Assembly: GCA_016931535.1 (NCBI GenBank)
Contig: JAFGEP010000014.1
Span: 1 to 52,369 of the forward strand
Direction: 5' to 3'
Source: Bradymonadales bacterium
GTDB lineage: Bacteria > Myxococcota_A > Bradymonadia > JAFGEP01
Length of the DNA stretch: 52,369 nt
Shown here: positions 35,096 to 44,367 of the stretch, piece after piece
How the letters are laid out: each line of letters begins with the position of its first letter
Numbering within the stretch: position 1 is the stretch's first letter
The notes under the pieces: generated by a model
Told to the model about the DNA's origin: nothing
What the model saw: only the letters and a program-made list of their open reading frames with translations
The model's database searches: none
Made by a program: the position numbers and the translations under genes

Positions 35096-37369
35096 ATGCA
35101 CGCAATGACCCGTACCTGTCGTTGGTGTCCAGCCCTGGCCTTGCTCTTGCTAGTAGGCTGCCAGGGCGAGGGCTGCGATTCCCAGGCCATCGAAGTGGGG
35201 GGAGACTACCAGTTCCCCAGGGATCAAGCCCTCGAAAACGCCCTGACCCTGGTGCTCACCCAGGAGGGTCTGCAGACCATCCAGCAGCAGGCGATCGCCA
35301 TTGCCGCCCAGCTATTGGAGGCGTCGGACTACCACTTCGATCTCTCCGAGTTCGTCACCGAGTACCTGGAGCAGCATCCCATCACCGTCTTCGATTATTC
35401 GGCCCGCGACATCGAGGTCGTCCTCTACCTACCCGACGGAACCGACTCCCTGGAGCTCACGGTCCTGGCAGACCCCACCCGCATTCGAGTGCACATCAGC
35501 CGCCTGTGGATCTCGATCTGGGCCACCGTCTACGACGACGAAGGGGAGGTGACCGCCGCCTGCCGCATCGCCCCCAACGCAGACGTGGGCATACTGGAGC
35601 CGTTCAGCCTGGTCCTAGAGAACACCGAGTTCGAGATTGCCCTGGGCACCACACCCGATGGCCACCTCGATCTCTCGACCGAGCTGACCGACCTGGGACT
35701 GGTCCAGACCGGCGTTTCCGTCATCACCGACTCCTTTCACCCCGACTACTACTGCAACCTCGAGGAATGCCTGGACGGGTGCGGAGAATGTCACATCTTC
35801 TGCACCGGCATGGAGATCCTCATCGAGGTGGGCGAGTTCTTCGTCGCCCTGTTCGAGGATCTGCTCGACGACGTCCTGGAGCTGATCACCAACATTTTGC
35901 TGGAGCAGCTCGAGTTGATCGAGGGACGGATACACCCCGCCCTGATCGCCGGCGATGCCGTGCCACCCCTCTACGATGCCCACTGGTTGGGCTTCTTGCT
36001 GGGACCGGGTGGAGGCGGCTTTGTGGCCCTCCCCATCGAGGGGGTTCCCACCAGCCTGGCCAACGACCTCTTGCTGGGAATGGCGGCCGGACTCGAATCC
36101 GACGCACACCCTTGCATCGGCAAGGATCTCTCCGATCCGGCCTGGAGCCCGCCCGTACCCTACGAGCTGGAAGCCGATGACCTCGATCCCCATATCGTGC
36201 TGGCGCTGGCCGATACCCTCATCGACCAGGCGGTCTGGGGAGCCTACAAGTCCGGCTCGATGTGCCTGCTACTGCAGTCCGGGCTGATCTCCCGTTTCAC
36301 CGACCGCTTCAACCTGAGCGCTGGCCTCTTGTCCTTGCTGCTTCCCGGTCTCGATCGAATCGCCGCTCCGGACGCCCCTTTGTTGATCTCCATCCAGCCA
36401 GCCCTGGATGCCTCCGCCTTCCCCCTGGTGCAATTGGAACGAAGCCAGGATGGGGAAACCCTCATCGGCTTCGCCCTGGATGCGGTGGACATCGGTTTCT
36501 ACGCCTGGGTGCAGGGGCGCTACCTGCGGTTGTTCGAGGTGCGCACCGCGGTCTCCATCCAGGTGGTGCCCACGCTGTTGCCCGACAACCAGTTGGAGAT
36601 CGCCATCGCCGACCTCGGCGCCACCCTGATCGAACAACGGTACAATGAGCTCTTCAGTGCGGTGGACCTGGTCGGCCTGGTCAACTTCGCCCTGGAGCTG
36701 GCGACCGCCACCCTCATCGAGAGCGGCCAGGGGATCACCCTGTCCATCACCGACCTCGTCCAGGGGGCCACCGGCCTTCCGATCGTCCCGCGGGTCCTGC
36801 GCTTCGGGGCATCCGCCGCCAACCCGCACTGGCTGGAGCTGCTACTGGCGCTGGAGCTTCCGGAAGAGAAGAGCCTGGCACCTGACCCGGTGCAAACCGA
36901 GCTGACCGTTCACTCGATCTCCCCTGGCGAGGTGACGCTGGAGGTCAGCGCAGCCGGTCTGGCCCAAGACCAGATCGAGTACCAGGCGCGCTGGGGGTTC
37001 GGTCCCTGGACCGATTTCAGGCAGGGCGGCGAGGGCACGCTTTCCTCCTCTTTTCTGCTTTTCCCCGGCGAGCAGCTACTGGAGGTACGAGCCCGCGCCC
37101 GTGACGACTATCGTACGCTCGACCTCTCACCGGCCACGGCCTCGATCGACGTCCCGGTCTGGGAGCAGATGCCGCGCCCGGCGGAGCCCCGGTTCACATC
37201 GGAAGCGAGGAACACGGATACAAGCGAACGCCAGACCGGATGTACCCTGGCACCACCCAACCCGCCCTTTGTCTGGCTGGTCATCGCCTTTCTGCTGCTG
37301 TTGAGGCGCATGATCGGGCGCGCCGGACCGACGGAAAGCAGGGAGTCCGGCCAGGTGGACAGACCATGA
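35096..37369 (+). CDS. large lipoprotein with a C-terminal membrane helix, function unknown
   Basis: 757 aa. A lipoprotein signal (WCPALALLLLVGC, lipidated Cys around residue 20) predicts export and lipidation. The long middle part is acidic with amphipathic helices (EVGEFFVALFEDLLDDVLEL) and no family I recognise. Near the C-terminus a Cys is followed by a hydrophobic helix and Arg pair (FVWLVIAFLLLLRRMIGR), like a MYXO-CTERM signal but with a further 16-residue tail. ATG 35096 has GAGGTG 6 bp before it. The next lipoprotein gene overlaps its stop by 4 bp, so the two are probably made together. Confidence 0.75.
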   Translation: MHAMTRTCRWCPALALLLLVGCQGEGCDSQAIEVGGDYQFPRDQALENALTLVLTQEGLQTIQQQAIAIAAQLLEASDYHFDLSEFVTEYLEQHPITVFDYSARDIEVVLYLPDGTDSLELTVLADPTRIRVHISRLWISIWATVYDDEGEVTAACRIAPNADVGILEPFSLVLENTEFEIALGTTPDGHLDLSTELTDLGLVQTGVSVITDSFHPDYYCNLEECLDGCGECHIFCTGMEILIEVGEFFVALFEDLLDDVLELITNILLEQLELIEGRIHPALIAGDAVPPLYDAHWLGFLLGPGGGGFVALPIEGVPTSLANDLLLGMAAGLESDAHPCIGKDLSDPAWSPPVPYELEADDLDPHIVLALADTLIDQAVWGAYKSGSMCLLLQSGLISRFTDRFNLSAGLLSLLLPGLDRIAAPDAPLLISIQPALDASAFPLVQLERSQDGETLIGFALDAVDIGFYAWVQGRYLRLFEVRTAVSIQVVPTLLPDNQLEIAIADLGATLIEQRYNELFSAVDLVGLVNFALELATATLIESGQGITLSITDLVQGATGLPIVPRVLRFGASAANPHWLELLLALELPEEKSLAPDPVQTELTVHSISPGEVTLEVSAAGLAQDQIEYQARWGFGPWTDFRQGGEGTLSSSFLLFPGEQLLEVRARARDDYRTLDLSPATASIDVPVWEQMPRPAEPRFTSEARNTDTSERQTGCTLAPPNPPFVWLVIAFLLLLRRMIGRAGPTESRESGQVDRP

Positions 37370-39294
37370 AGATCACCAAAGAACACCAGGATAATCCGAC
37401 CGCTCGCAAAACAGAGCTGGCCTCGACAGGATCCGCCCGAGAGTTGCAGATGCCAGAGCACGGCGGACAGCCATCATGCCTGCAGGAACTGCCCCCCTCG
37501 CCCGCTGGAGGCGGAGGAGGGGATAGGGGTGAGGGCGCCTCGATCCGCACTGGCTGGCTGCCGGTCCTACTGGCCCTGACCTGTGTGGGAGCTTGGCTGG
37601 CGGCCTGCTCCGACGATGCCCCCGACTCCTTCACCGTCTCCTGCGTGGATACCCGCGACTGCCCCTCCGGCCAGTACTGCTTTTGTGGCGGTATCTGCGT
37701 GACCCCGACCCGTTGCGAGAACAACGGAGACTGTTGCGACAACGAGAACTGCCAGAGCGGTCTTTGCCTTCAGCAGAACATCTGCTCCAACGACAACGAA
37801 TGCAGCCGCAAACGGACCTGCCAGAGCTGCTTCTGCGCTCCCCGCAGCTGCAGCACCGACGAACAGTGCGATCCGGACGAGATCTGCGACGGCGGCGCCT
37901 GTCTCGACGCCCAGGAGTTTCCCTGCCTGGGTGCCTGTGACGGCATCGAAACCATTTGCGCCCCCGTGCGCGACGCCTGCGTGCCCTTCCCGGAGAGCTG
38001 CCGGCAGCTCACCTGTGGACCCGGCGAAACCCCCATCCTCGCTGGCGTCTCCGAGCGGCTGGGCCCCTCCTGCCAGCAGCCTCCGCGTTGCGTCTGCGGC
38101 CGATCACGCGAGGTTCCGCCCGGCTACCTCGGCATGGAGTTCTCCGCCCTCTACCTGGGCGGCCTCTCCTTTGCCGCGCTGGCCTACGACCTCCGCTATG
38201 GCGACCTCGTCTACCTGGTGTTCTCCGGCACCGAGATCGCCGGCCAGCCCTTCTACCTCGACGGAGTCCCCGCAGTTCCCCCCAGAGGCAGCCTCGACGG
38301 CCGCCGCGGAGGCGTGTACGAGCCTGGACCGGACCGCGGTCGGATGCCCTCGGCCGCCGCGGGCTCCGGCACCCTGGCCGTGGCTTATCGCGACGCGACC
38401 GACGGCGACTTGTGGTTCGCCCAGAGCTCGACCACCGGTCAGTGGCAAACTTCCCTGGTCGAGTTCGCTGGCGACACCGGCTACTACCCCAGCCTAGCCC
38501 ACCGCAACAGCGACGGCTGGTCTGTGACCTTCTTCGCCCTCGACGCGGGTCAATCCGCCCTGCGGCTGGCCACCACCTCGGTCGAATCGCCCTCCGGCCC
38601 GACAGACTGGCTGGTGAGCACCCTCGATTCCGGCCCGGGCGAGCTCCTCGCCGGAACCGATCTTCCTCGGGGCACCGGCCTCTTTCCCTCCCTCGCCATG
38701 GTCAACGGCGAGCTGTTCGTCGCCTACTACGATGGCCTGTGGGGTGATCTCCGCCTGGCCCGAGTCGACACGGCCGGATCGGCGGAAACCTTCCTGCTGG
38801 ACACCGGTGCCACCCGTTCCTCCATCGCCGACGCCGGCGATGTCGGCATCGCCATCGATCTGGAACCAGCTCCCGACGGAACCCTGAAGATCGCCTACGT
38901 CGATCGCATCTCCAGCGAGGTCTGGTTCGCATCCGTCGATCTCTCCCAACCCTCCACCGAACCGCTTCAGTTGACCGAACCGCCCGAGCTGGTCGATCCA
39001 GGGCGCGACGCCTCTCCCCCGCTCCTGGTCGGCGGGGGCGGCATCGACCTGGCCTTCGACGGTCAGGGCCAACCGATGATCGCCTACCAGGACAACACCA
39101 ACGGAGATCTCATCCTGGCCACCCGCTCCGGCCAGGGTTGGGTCCGAAATCCGATCGCCAGCGAAGGGGTGGCCGGATTCTCTCCCCACCTCTTCCCTGG
39201 CGTGGAGGGCCAGACCTGGATCCTGTTCGGCCAGGTAACCGACCTGGGCGGCGGGGAGCTGGTGCAGAGCATCCGGGCGGCCCAGGTCAATTAG
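37366..39294 (+). CDS. Cys-rich lipoprotein with propeller-like repeats
   Basis: Up to 642 aa. The signal segment TGWLPVLLALTCVGAWLAAC with a LAAC lipobox sits at residues ~64-85, unusually far in. The start is therefore doubtful: ATG 37366 overlaps the previous stop (ATGA), ATG 37450 is an alternative, and the intervening codons look like a GC-rich repeat (37485-37530). After lipidation come Cys-rich units (DTRDCPSGQYCFCGGICV, STDEQCDPDEICDGGACL), then ~400 residues of repeats such as GLFPSLAMVNGELFVAYYDG and LAFDGQGQPMIAYQDNTNGD that suggest a beta-propeller. Surface lipoproteins of this build are common in Myxococcota. Ligand unknown. Confidence 0.75.
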   Translation: MKITKEHQDNPTARKTELASTGSARELQMPEHGGQPSCLQELPPSPAGGGGGDRGEGASIRTGWLPVLLALTCVGAWLAACSDDAPDSFTVSCVDTRDCPSGQYCFCGGICVTPTRCENNGDCCDNENCQSGLCLQQNICSNDNECSRKRTCQSCFCAPRSCSTDEQCDPDEICDGGACLDAQEFPCLGACDGIETICAPVRDACVPFPESCRQLTCGPGETPILAGVSERLGPSCQQPPRCVCGRSREVPPGYLGMEFSALYLGGLSFAALAYDLRYGDLVYLVFSGTEIAGQPFYLDGVPAVPPRGSLDGRRGGVYEPGPDRGRMPSAAAGSGTLAVAYRDATDGDLWFAQSSTTGQWQTSLVEFAGDTGYYPSLAHRNSDGWSVTFFALDAGQSALRLATTSVESPSGPTDWLVSTLDSGPGELLAGTDLPRGTGLFPSLAMVNGELFVAYYDGLWGDLRLARVDTAGSAETFLLDTGATRSSIADAGDVGIAIDLEPAPDGTLKIAYVDRISSEVWFASVDLSQPSTEPLQLTEPPELVDPGRDASPPLLVGGGGIDLAFDGQGQPMIAYQDNTNGDLILATRSGQGWVRNPIASEGVAGFSPHLFPGVEGQTWILFGQVTDLGGGELVQSIRAAQVN

Positions 39295-39319
39295 CGGTTG
39301 CACGCCGGGACCCGCCGTT

Positions 39320-39424
39320 CCTCCCCCGAGGCGGAGCCAGGGGGAGGTGCCCGCGTAGCGGGCGGAGGGGGCGATCCTAGCCTCTGGCCGAGCAATCCTC
39401 CCCCGGACTCCGTCTCGGGGGAGG
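39320..39424. repeat. GC-rich hairpin repeat, second copy
   Basis: Same family as 96-320. The large hairpin (39320-39347) is kept, but the small stem changes to GCCCGC-GTA-GCGGGC (39349-39363). A further hairpin (39397-39424) has arms CCTCCCCCG and CGGGGGAGG with inner GAC-TCC-GTC in place of GGC-GGA-GCC. The linker GGGGGCGATCCTAGCCTCT is identical. It lies between the lipoprotein stop and the tail of the DUF4157 gene (convergent). Confidence 0.85.
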
Positions 39425-39483
39425 AGCGAACTGTGCTCAGTTCGATCGGGCTGAGCGCTGATTATCTGGCAGCCAGACTCCAA

Positions 39484-41577
39484 TCAGTACCAGGTATCCG
39501 GGATCAGACTTGGATCGAGGTTCTGCAGGTAGTCCACCAACAGCTTGTGGGCGGCGTCGCCGGGCGTGGGGTAGGCCGCAATGGTGGTCAAGGTGACACT
39601 TCGAGAGAAAGTGGCGAACTTGGGAGTTCGCGCTGCCCCGCCATAGGCCTGGGTGATCTCGGTGCCGAAGGTCTCCATGAACTTGGAGGAGACCTTGGAC
39701 CAGTGGCGGAGGTAGAGGGTGCGCTTCATGATCCCCTCGTATTTCTCCTGTTCGGCGCCCAGGCGGTAGGCGAAGTTGCCCACCAGGTTCTGGAGGGAGG
39801 TGTAGAGCTGGTTCAAGGCGGTCTGGTCGATGTTCCCCTGCTCGAAGGCGGCGTTGTAAGCCGACATGCCGTTGTCCACCAGCGCCTTGAGCGTGGTGAA
39901 GTCGTAGCCGGCCTCCTCGCTGGCGGTGTCGTAGCTCTCCTGGCCCTGGTTGTCGCGGGTCCACAGGGCAACGTGGGGGTCGTTCTTGCCGCCCCGGGCG
40001 GCGACCTGCTTGCGGCCCTTGTCCATTGCGCCCTTGTCGAGCTTGCCGCGGGAGCCCTTCTCCCACTTCTCGATGTGGGGGTTGGTGGCCGGTGCCTTGG
40101 GGGAGTAGCCCACGTAACCCCAGATGCTCTTCAAGTTGGGGAACATCTGGCGGTACTGGTCCAGCTTGCTCATCTGGGCGGTGTTGCAGGCCGACAGCAT
40201 GAGGTCCTCGACCTGGCCGTGGGCGATGGGGAAGATGGAGGTCAGCTGGCCGAGCTGGGAGAAGGAGATGTAGGTCTCGTTCTCGTTCTCGCCGCTGATG
40301 CTCCAGCCCCCGCTATGGCCAGAGAGGATGACCCGCTTCATCAGCCTTTTTCCGGTCTCGGTCAAGAACAGGACCTGCACCCACTGGGACAGCTCGTCCC
40401 GGCTGCCCTCGCTGGCCCTCTCCAAGAAGCTCTTCAGCTTGTCCTTCTTGCCCGGATCCAGCCCGGTCAGGGAGTTCAAGTAGGCCTCCAGCCCTTCCTC
40501 GGTGGTCAGGTCGACCTGCTGGCTGCCGACCTTGGTCGTGTCCTGCTCCTTGGAGCCGGTGACGCCGGTCACCCCCTTGCCGCCGGTCACCTTGGTGAGG
40601 TGGGCCATCTCGTACTTGCGCGAGTCGGGGTTCAACCCCATGTAGACCACGCTGTTGTCGGTGAGGTAGTCTTCCAGCCCCTTGCCGCCGCTCTCCTGGC
40701 TGAGCCACTGCAAGGAGATGTTGCCTACCATGCCGTCGGCCCCCAACCCCTTGGAAGCCTGCCAGGATGCGATGGCGTTGACCAGGTCGGCATTGATGGT
40801 CCCTGAGGAGGCCGAGACGATGCCGCCAATCTGGTTCCATACGTCGGCGGGCAGCTTCCGGCCTTTGTTGTAGCCGATGGCCGAGTTGACCTTGGCCGCC
40901 GTCAGCAGCGGCTCCTCCGGCTCCATCTGAACAGCGGGATTGAGCTGCATCCCTCCACGGTCTCCCAGCAGATCGGCGGCCGTCTTGCCCTGGACCACCC
41001 GATCGGCCACCGCGTCCGCCTGCCGTTCGTACGCATCCCCGGCGCGGCCGACACCGCCGGCCAAGGAGACGCCCGCCCGTTGCTGCACCACGTGGGCCGC
41101 CTCGTGAGCCGCCGTGTGCAGGTTAGGTTGTGCACCGAAGGCCACCCGGTTTCCGCTGGCGTAGGAGCTCGCCCCCATGGCCTGGCTCGCCTGGGAGGCG
41201 GCACCTCCCACGTAGGCTTGCACCCCGCTCAGGTCGTGAGAGCCAAACGCCTGCTGCAGCTGATCGAGATAAGGCAGGCTCTGCGGCGTCCCGCTGAAAC
41301 CCTGAGCCGCTACCTGGCGCGCGCGCTCCCCATTGATTGCACCCTGCAGCTCCTTGGCCTGCAGGACGCTGGGGATCGCTCCCGAGGCATCGAGCTGAGC
41401 CGACGCCTCTTGGCCCTGATCCCCGCCCATCCCCATGGCGCCCCGTAGCTCCTGCGACTGGCGCAAGGCGCAACAGGGATCTTGTGGGCCAACAGCCTGA
41501 TCGATAGCCGCCTGCAAAGGTGGCATCTCGGCCTGGGTCGCCTGCTTCTCCCCCTTCTTTGGCTGGATCGTCTTCAT
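39484..41577 (-). CDS. DUF4157 (eCIS core) protein with peptidoglycan-binding-like and caspase-like regions
   Basis: 697 aa. Residues ~105-205 are a DUF4157 domain with metalloprotease-like motif [17 protein letters not shown] (His158, Glu159, His162) and [17 protein letters not shown]; this domain marks proteins linked to extracellular contractile injection systems. Residues ~225-295 resemble a peptidoglycan-binding repeat ([19 protein letters not shown]). Residues ~410-495 look like a caspase/clostripain-type fold: [16 protein letters not shown] (His421) and [13 protein letters not shown] (Cys464) provide the His/Cys pair. A helical C-terminus follows. ATG 41577 has AGGT 6 bp upstream. No injection-system structural genes are present. 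It is plausibly an effector or processed toxin; the catalytic assignment is inferred from motifs only. Confidence 0.8.
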   Translation of the reverse strand: MKTIQPKKGEKQATQAEMPPLQAAIDQAVGPQDPCCALRQSQELRGAMGMGGDQGQEASAQLDASGAIPSVLQAKELQGAINGERARQVAAQGFSGTPQSLPYLDQLQQAFGSHDLSGVQAYVGGAASQASQAMGASSYASGNRVAFGAQPNLHTAAHEAAHVVQQRAGVSLAGGVGRAGDAYERQADAVADRVVQGKTAADLLGDRGGMQLNPAVQMEPEEPLLTAAKVNSAIGYNKGRKLPADVWNQIGGIVSASSGTINADLVNAIASWQASKGLGADGMVGNISLQWLSQESGGKGLEDYLTDNSVVYMGLNPDSRKYEMAHLTKVTGGKGVTGVTGSKEQDTTKVGSQQVDLTTEEGLEAYLNSLTGLDPGKKDKLKSFLERASEGSRDELSQWVQVLFLTETGKRLMKRVILSGHSGGWSISGENENETYISFSQLGQLTSIFPIAHGQVEDLMLSACNTAQMSKLDQYRQMFPNLKSIWGYVGYSPKAPATNPHIEKWEKGSRGKLDKGAMDKGRKQVAARGGKNDPHVALWTRDNQGQESYDTASEEAGYDFTTLKALVDNGMSAYNAAFEQGNIDQTALNQLYTSLQNLVGNFAYRLGAEQEKYEGIMKRTLYLRHWSKVSSKFMETFGTEITQAYGGAARTPKFATFSRSVTLTTIAAYPTPGDAAHKLLVDYLQNLDPSLIPDTWY

Positions 41578-41978
41578 GTCATACCTATCTCGTCCCCCGG
41601 TGATGCACCAGGAGACATGAGGGTCGGCGCCCTTTTCGTTCGGGCGGTTCCGGCCAGTGCTCTGAACAAACCTCCACATATAGGCAGAGGTCACCAGTCA
41701 AAATCTAAAGACTGCGATCCCAACTGGCAATTCGCTCGGCAAAAAAAACCGCCGGCTCCACCCCTGAACTCTGGCCCAAACCTTGCAATTCAGCCCCAAA
41801 CAGGCCAGCCAGTCCCCTCGGCAAGCCACAGCACAGCGGGTACCGACACCCTCCCCAACCGGATGTCTACCGCGGTCTGGGCACCTCGGACGACCTAACG
41901 CTGGACCGAAAGAGGCGCACCCGGGCGCACCCAGAACTCTGAGGTGTCATCCTCAGGTTTTTGAGACGGGAGGAAGCC
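41578..41978. other. 401-bp divergent intergenic region
   Basis: It lies between the DUF4157 gene (leftward) and the propeller lipoprotein gene (rightward), so it should contain both promoters. The part near 41670-41760 is richer in A and T and has a TTGACT box on the minus strand without a well-spaced -10. No gene, repeat or RNA was recognised. Confidence 0.4.
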
Positions 41979-44126
41979 ATGAAGAGATGGATCGCGTTGT
42001 TACCCCTGCTGCTGGTCGGAGGCTGTCTCATTCCCAACGACTCGGAGGGACCCCCCTCCTTCACCGCCCCCTTCGTCCCCGGTCAGAGCCTGGCCGCTCT
42101 GGTCGGCGTGGAAGGCTGTGACCAGCTTTTGGTCGAGCTGCAACAGCAGTCCATCGCCCTGATGGAGCAGCAGGTCGACACCAATCTGGCCCAGGCCCTC
42201 CAGTACGGCAACGGCTGGTGCATGAATGACTATATGGAGGACGGTGTCCCCATCCCCGCCTCCGGCACCGGTTCGGATCCCGGTCCCAGCGAACGGGCCG
42301 AGGAGTACTCCGAGACCAACACCCAGGTGGCCGGGGTAGACGAGGCCGACTTCATCAAGAATGACGGCGCCTACATCTATATATTGGCCGACGGTCGCTT
42401 CCAGATCATCGACGCCTGGCCGCCGGAGCAGGCACACCTCCTCTCCGACTTCCCCATCACCGGTGCACCCCGAAAGCTGTTCGTCTACGGCGACCGCGCC
42501 TTGATCTACTCCTCCGGTGCCTCGCTCGGCAGCCAGCAGTCAGGCCCCTATGACTACTACTACGGCGGCAGCGGCGAGAACTACGACGAGTGCACCTACG
42601 GCTACAACTGCGACTTCACCGGCGACGGCCGAGCGCTGAAGATCACCGTGCTGGACATTGGCGACCGGACCAACCCCGTGCTGGTCCGCGAGATCGAGCT
42701 GTCCGGTTCGCTGGTGAACGCCCGTCGGGTCGACCAGGCGGTCTTCACCGTGGCCAGCTTCCCGCCCACCGCCCTGGGCGGCGTCACCTACTGGCCCCAG
42801 GAGATCTGGAACGACTGTTATACCGACCGCACCGACGAGGAGATCACCGCCCTGTTCGAGGCCCTCAAGGAGACCAACCGCCAGATCCTCCTGGCCACCA
42901 CCATCTCCGACTGGATCCCGGGTGCGGTGGACACCCGCTACTTCGACGGCGAGGCGCTGCGCGAGGAAGGGCTGCTGGTCTCCTGCGAGGACTTCTACCT
43001 CACCCAGCAAGCGGACGGGCAGAACTTCCTCTCCCTGCTGGCGCTCGACATGACCGCGCTGGGCGTCATCGACGTCACCACCATCTTCGGCCGCCCCGGT
43101 GCGGTCTATGCCTCGGCGTCGTCCCTCTACGTGGCCGCGCGCCACCAGTCTCCAGGTGGAGAGCCCTGGTTCTTTGCAGAGGAGAGCGGGATCACGGAGG
43201 CCACCACCGTGCACAAGTTCGACCTGTTGCTGGACAAGCCGGCCACCTTCTACGCCGGCAGCGGGGTCGTCAAGGGCCGGGTTTTAAACCAGTTCGCCAT
43301 GGATGAGTGGAACGGCAACCTGCGTATCGCCACCACGACCGGTCATCTCCCCAGCCCCGACGTGCACAGCACCCTGACCGTCCTGGAAGAGAACGGCGGT
43401 GCCCTGCAGGCCATCGGGTTGCTCGACCAGATCGCCCCCACCGAGGACATCCGCTCGGTCCGCTTCGACGGCCCCCGGGGCTTCATCGTCACCTTCAAGA
43501 AGACCGACCCCCTGTTCGCCATCGACCTGTCCGACCCGGAGCATCCCGCCATCCAGGGAGAGCTGCACATCCCCGGCTACTCCACCTACATGCACCTGCT
43601 CGATCAAGACCACCTGCTCTCCATCGGCTACGACTCGCAGGATGAAGGCAACTTCGCCTGGTTCCAGGGGATCCTGCTCCAGATCTTCGACATCTCCGAC
43701 ATGACCCAGCCGGCGTTGCTCCACCGCGAGGTCATCGGCAGCCGCGGCTCCACCTCCGAGGCGGCCACCAACCACCTGGCCTTCACCTACTTCCGGCCCC
43801 GAAGCCTTCTGGCCATCCCCATGGTGGTGTGCGAGGGCGGTCACGACGGCAGCTACGGCACCCAGATGACCTTCGGCGGCCTGATGGTCTACCGCGCCGC
43901 GGCCGATACCGGCTTCGAGTTTTTGGGCGGCGTTCCCCACCTGGAACCGGAGGCCGAACAGTCGCCCTACAGCGTCTGCGGCAACTGGTGGACCGACTCC
44001 AACTCCTACGTCCAGCGCAGCCTCTTCATGGACGACTACGTCTTCTCGGTGGCGGCCAACTCCATCGAGATCGCCCTGTCGGAAAACCCGGGCGAGGTGC
44101 TGGTGTCGGTGCCGCTGACGGAGTAG
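41979..44126 (+). CDS. beta-propeller domain lipoprotein
   Basis: 715 aa. Lipoprotein signal MKRWIALLPLLLVGGC with Cys16. The body matches the secreted C-terminal beta-propeller family (Beta_propel): ETNTQVAGVDEADFIKNDGA and YIYILADGRFQIIDAW begin the first blade, and later blades include RVLNQFAMDEWNGNLRIATT and IRSVRFDGPRGFIVTFKKTD. In such proteins the propeller is thought to bind other proteins or substrates; no enzyme motif is visible. GGGAGGA precedes the ATG. It has its own promoter region, opposite to the DUF4157 gene. Confidence 0.87.
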   Translation: MKRWIALLPLLLVGGCLIPNDSEGPPSFTAPFVPGQSLAALVGVEGCDQLLVELQQQSIALMEQQVDTNLAQALQYGNGWCMNDYMEDGVPIPASGTGSDPGPSERAEEYSETNTQVAGVDEADFIKNDGAYIYILADGRFQIIDAWPPEQAHLLSDFPITGAPRKLFVYGDRALIYSSGASLGSQQSGPYDYYYGGSGENYDECTYGYNCDFTGDGRALKITVLDIGDRTNPVLVREIELSGSLVNARRVDQAVFTVASFPPTALGGVTYWPQEIWNDCYTDRTDEEITALFEALKETNRQILLATTISDWIPGAVDTRYFDGEALREEGLLVSCEDFYLTQQADGQNFLSLLALDMTALGVIDVTTIFGRPGAVYASASSLYVAARHQSPGGEPWFFAEESGITEATTVHKFDLLLDKPATFYAGSGVVKGRVLNQFAMDEWNGNLRIATTTGHLPSPDVHSTLTVLEENGGALQAIGLLDQIAPTEDIRSVRFDGPRGFIVTFKKTDPLFAIDLSDPEHPAIQGELHIPGYSTYMHLLDQDHLLSIGYDSQDEGNFAWFQGILLQIFDISDMTQPALLHREVIGSRGSTSEAATNHLAFTYFRPRSLLAIPMVVCEGGHDGSYGTQMTFGGLMVYRAAADTGFEFLGGVPHLEPEAEQSPYSVCGNWWTDSNSYVQRSLFMDDYVFSVAANSIEIALSENPGEVLVSVPLTE

Positions 44127-44367
44127 AGCCCGATTGCCTACCCTGAGCCTGCCTCGCTGCCCAGGCCGTCGCCGACACCGCCTGCGTTGGATCACCCCAA
44201 AGCCTGGTCGTGTCCCGCAAGTCTGCCGAGCCGGTTGGCGTGAAGGCCCGAATGCTGCTACTTTGTTGCAGTGGATCAAGACGGCCTGTCACCCCCTTTC
44301 TGGGTGATATGTGCCCGGGCGTCCGCCATGTTACCCGACATCGTCGACCGAAACTCGAGAGGGAGCC

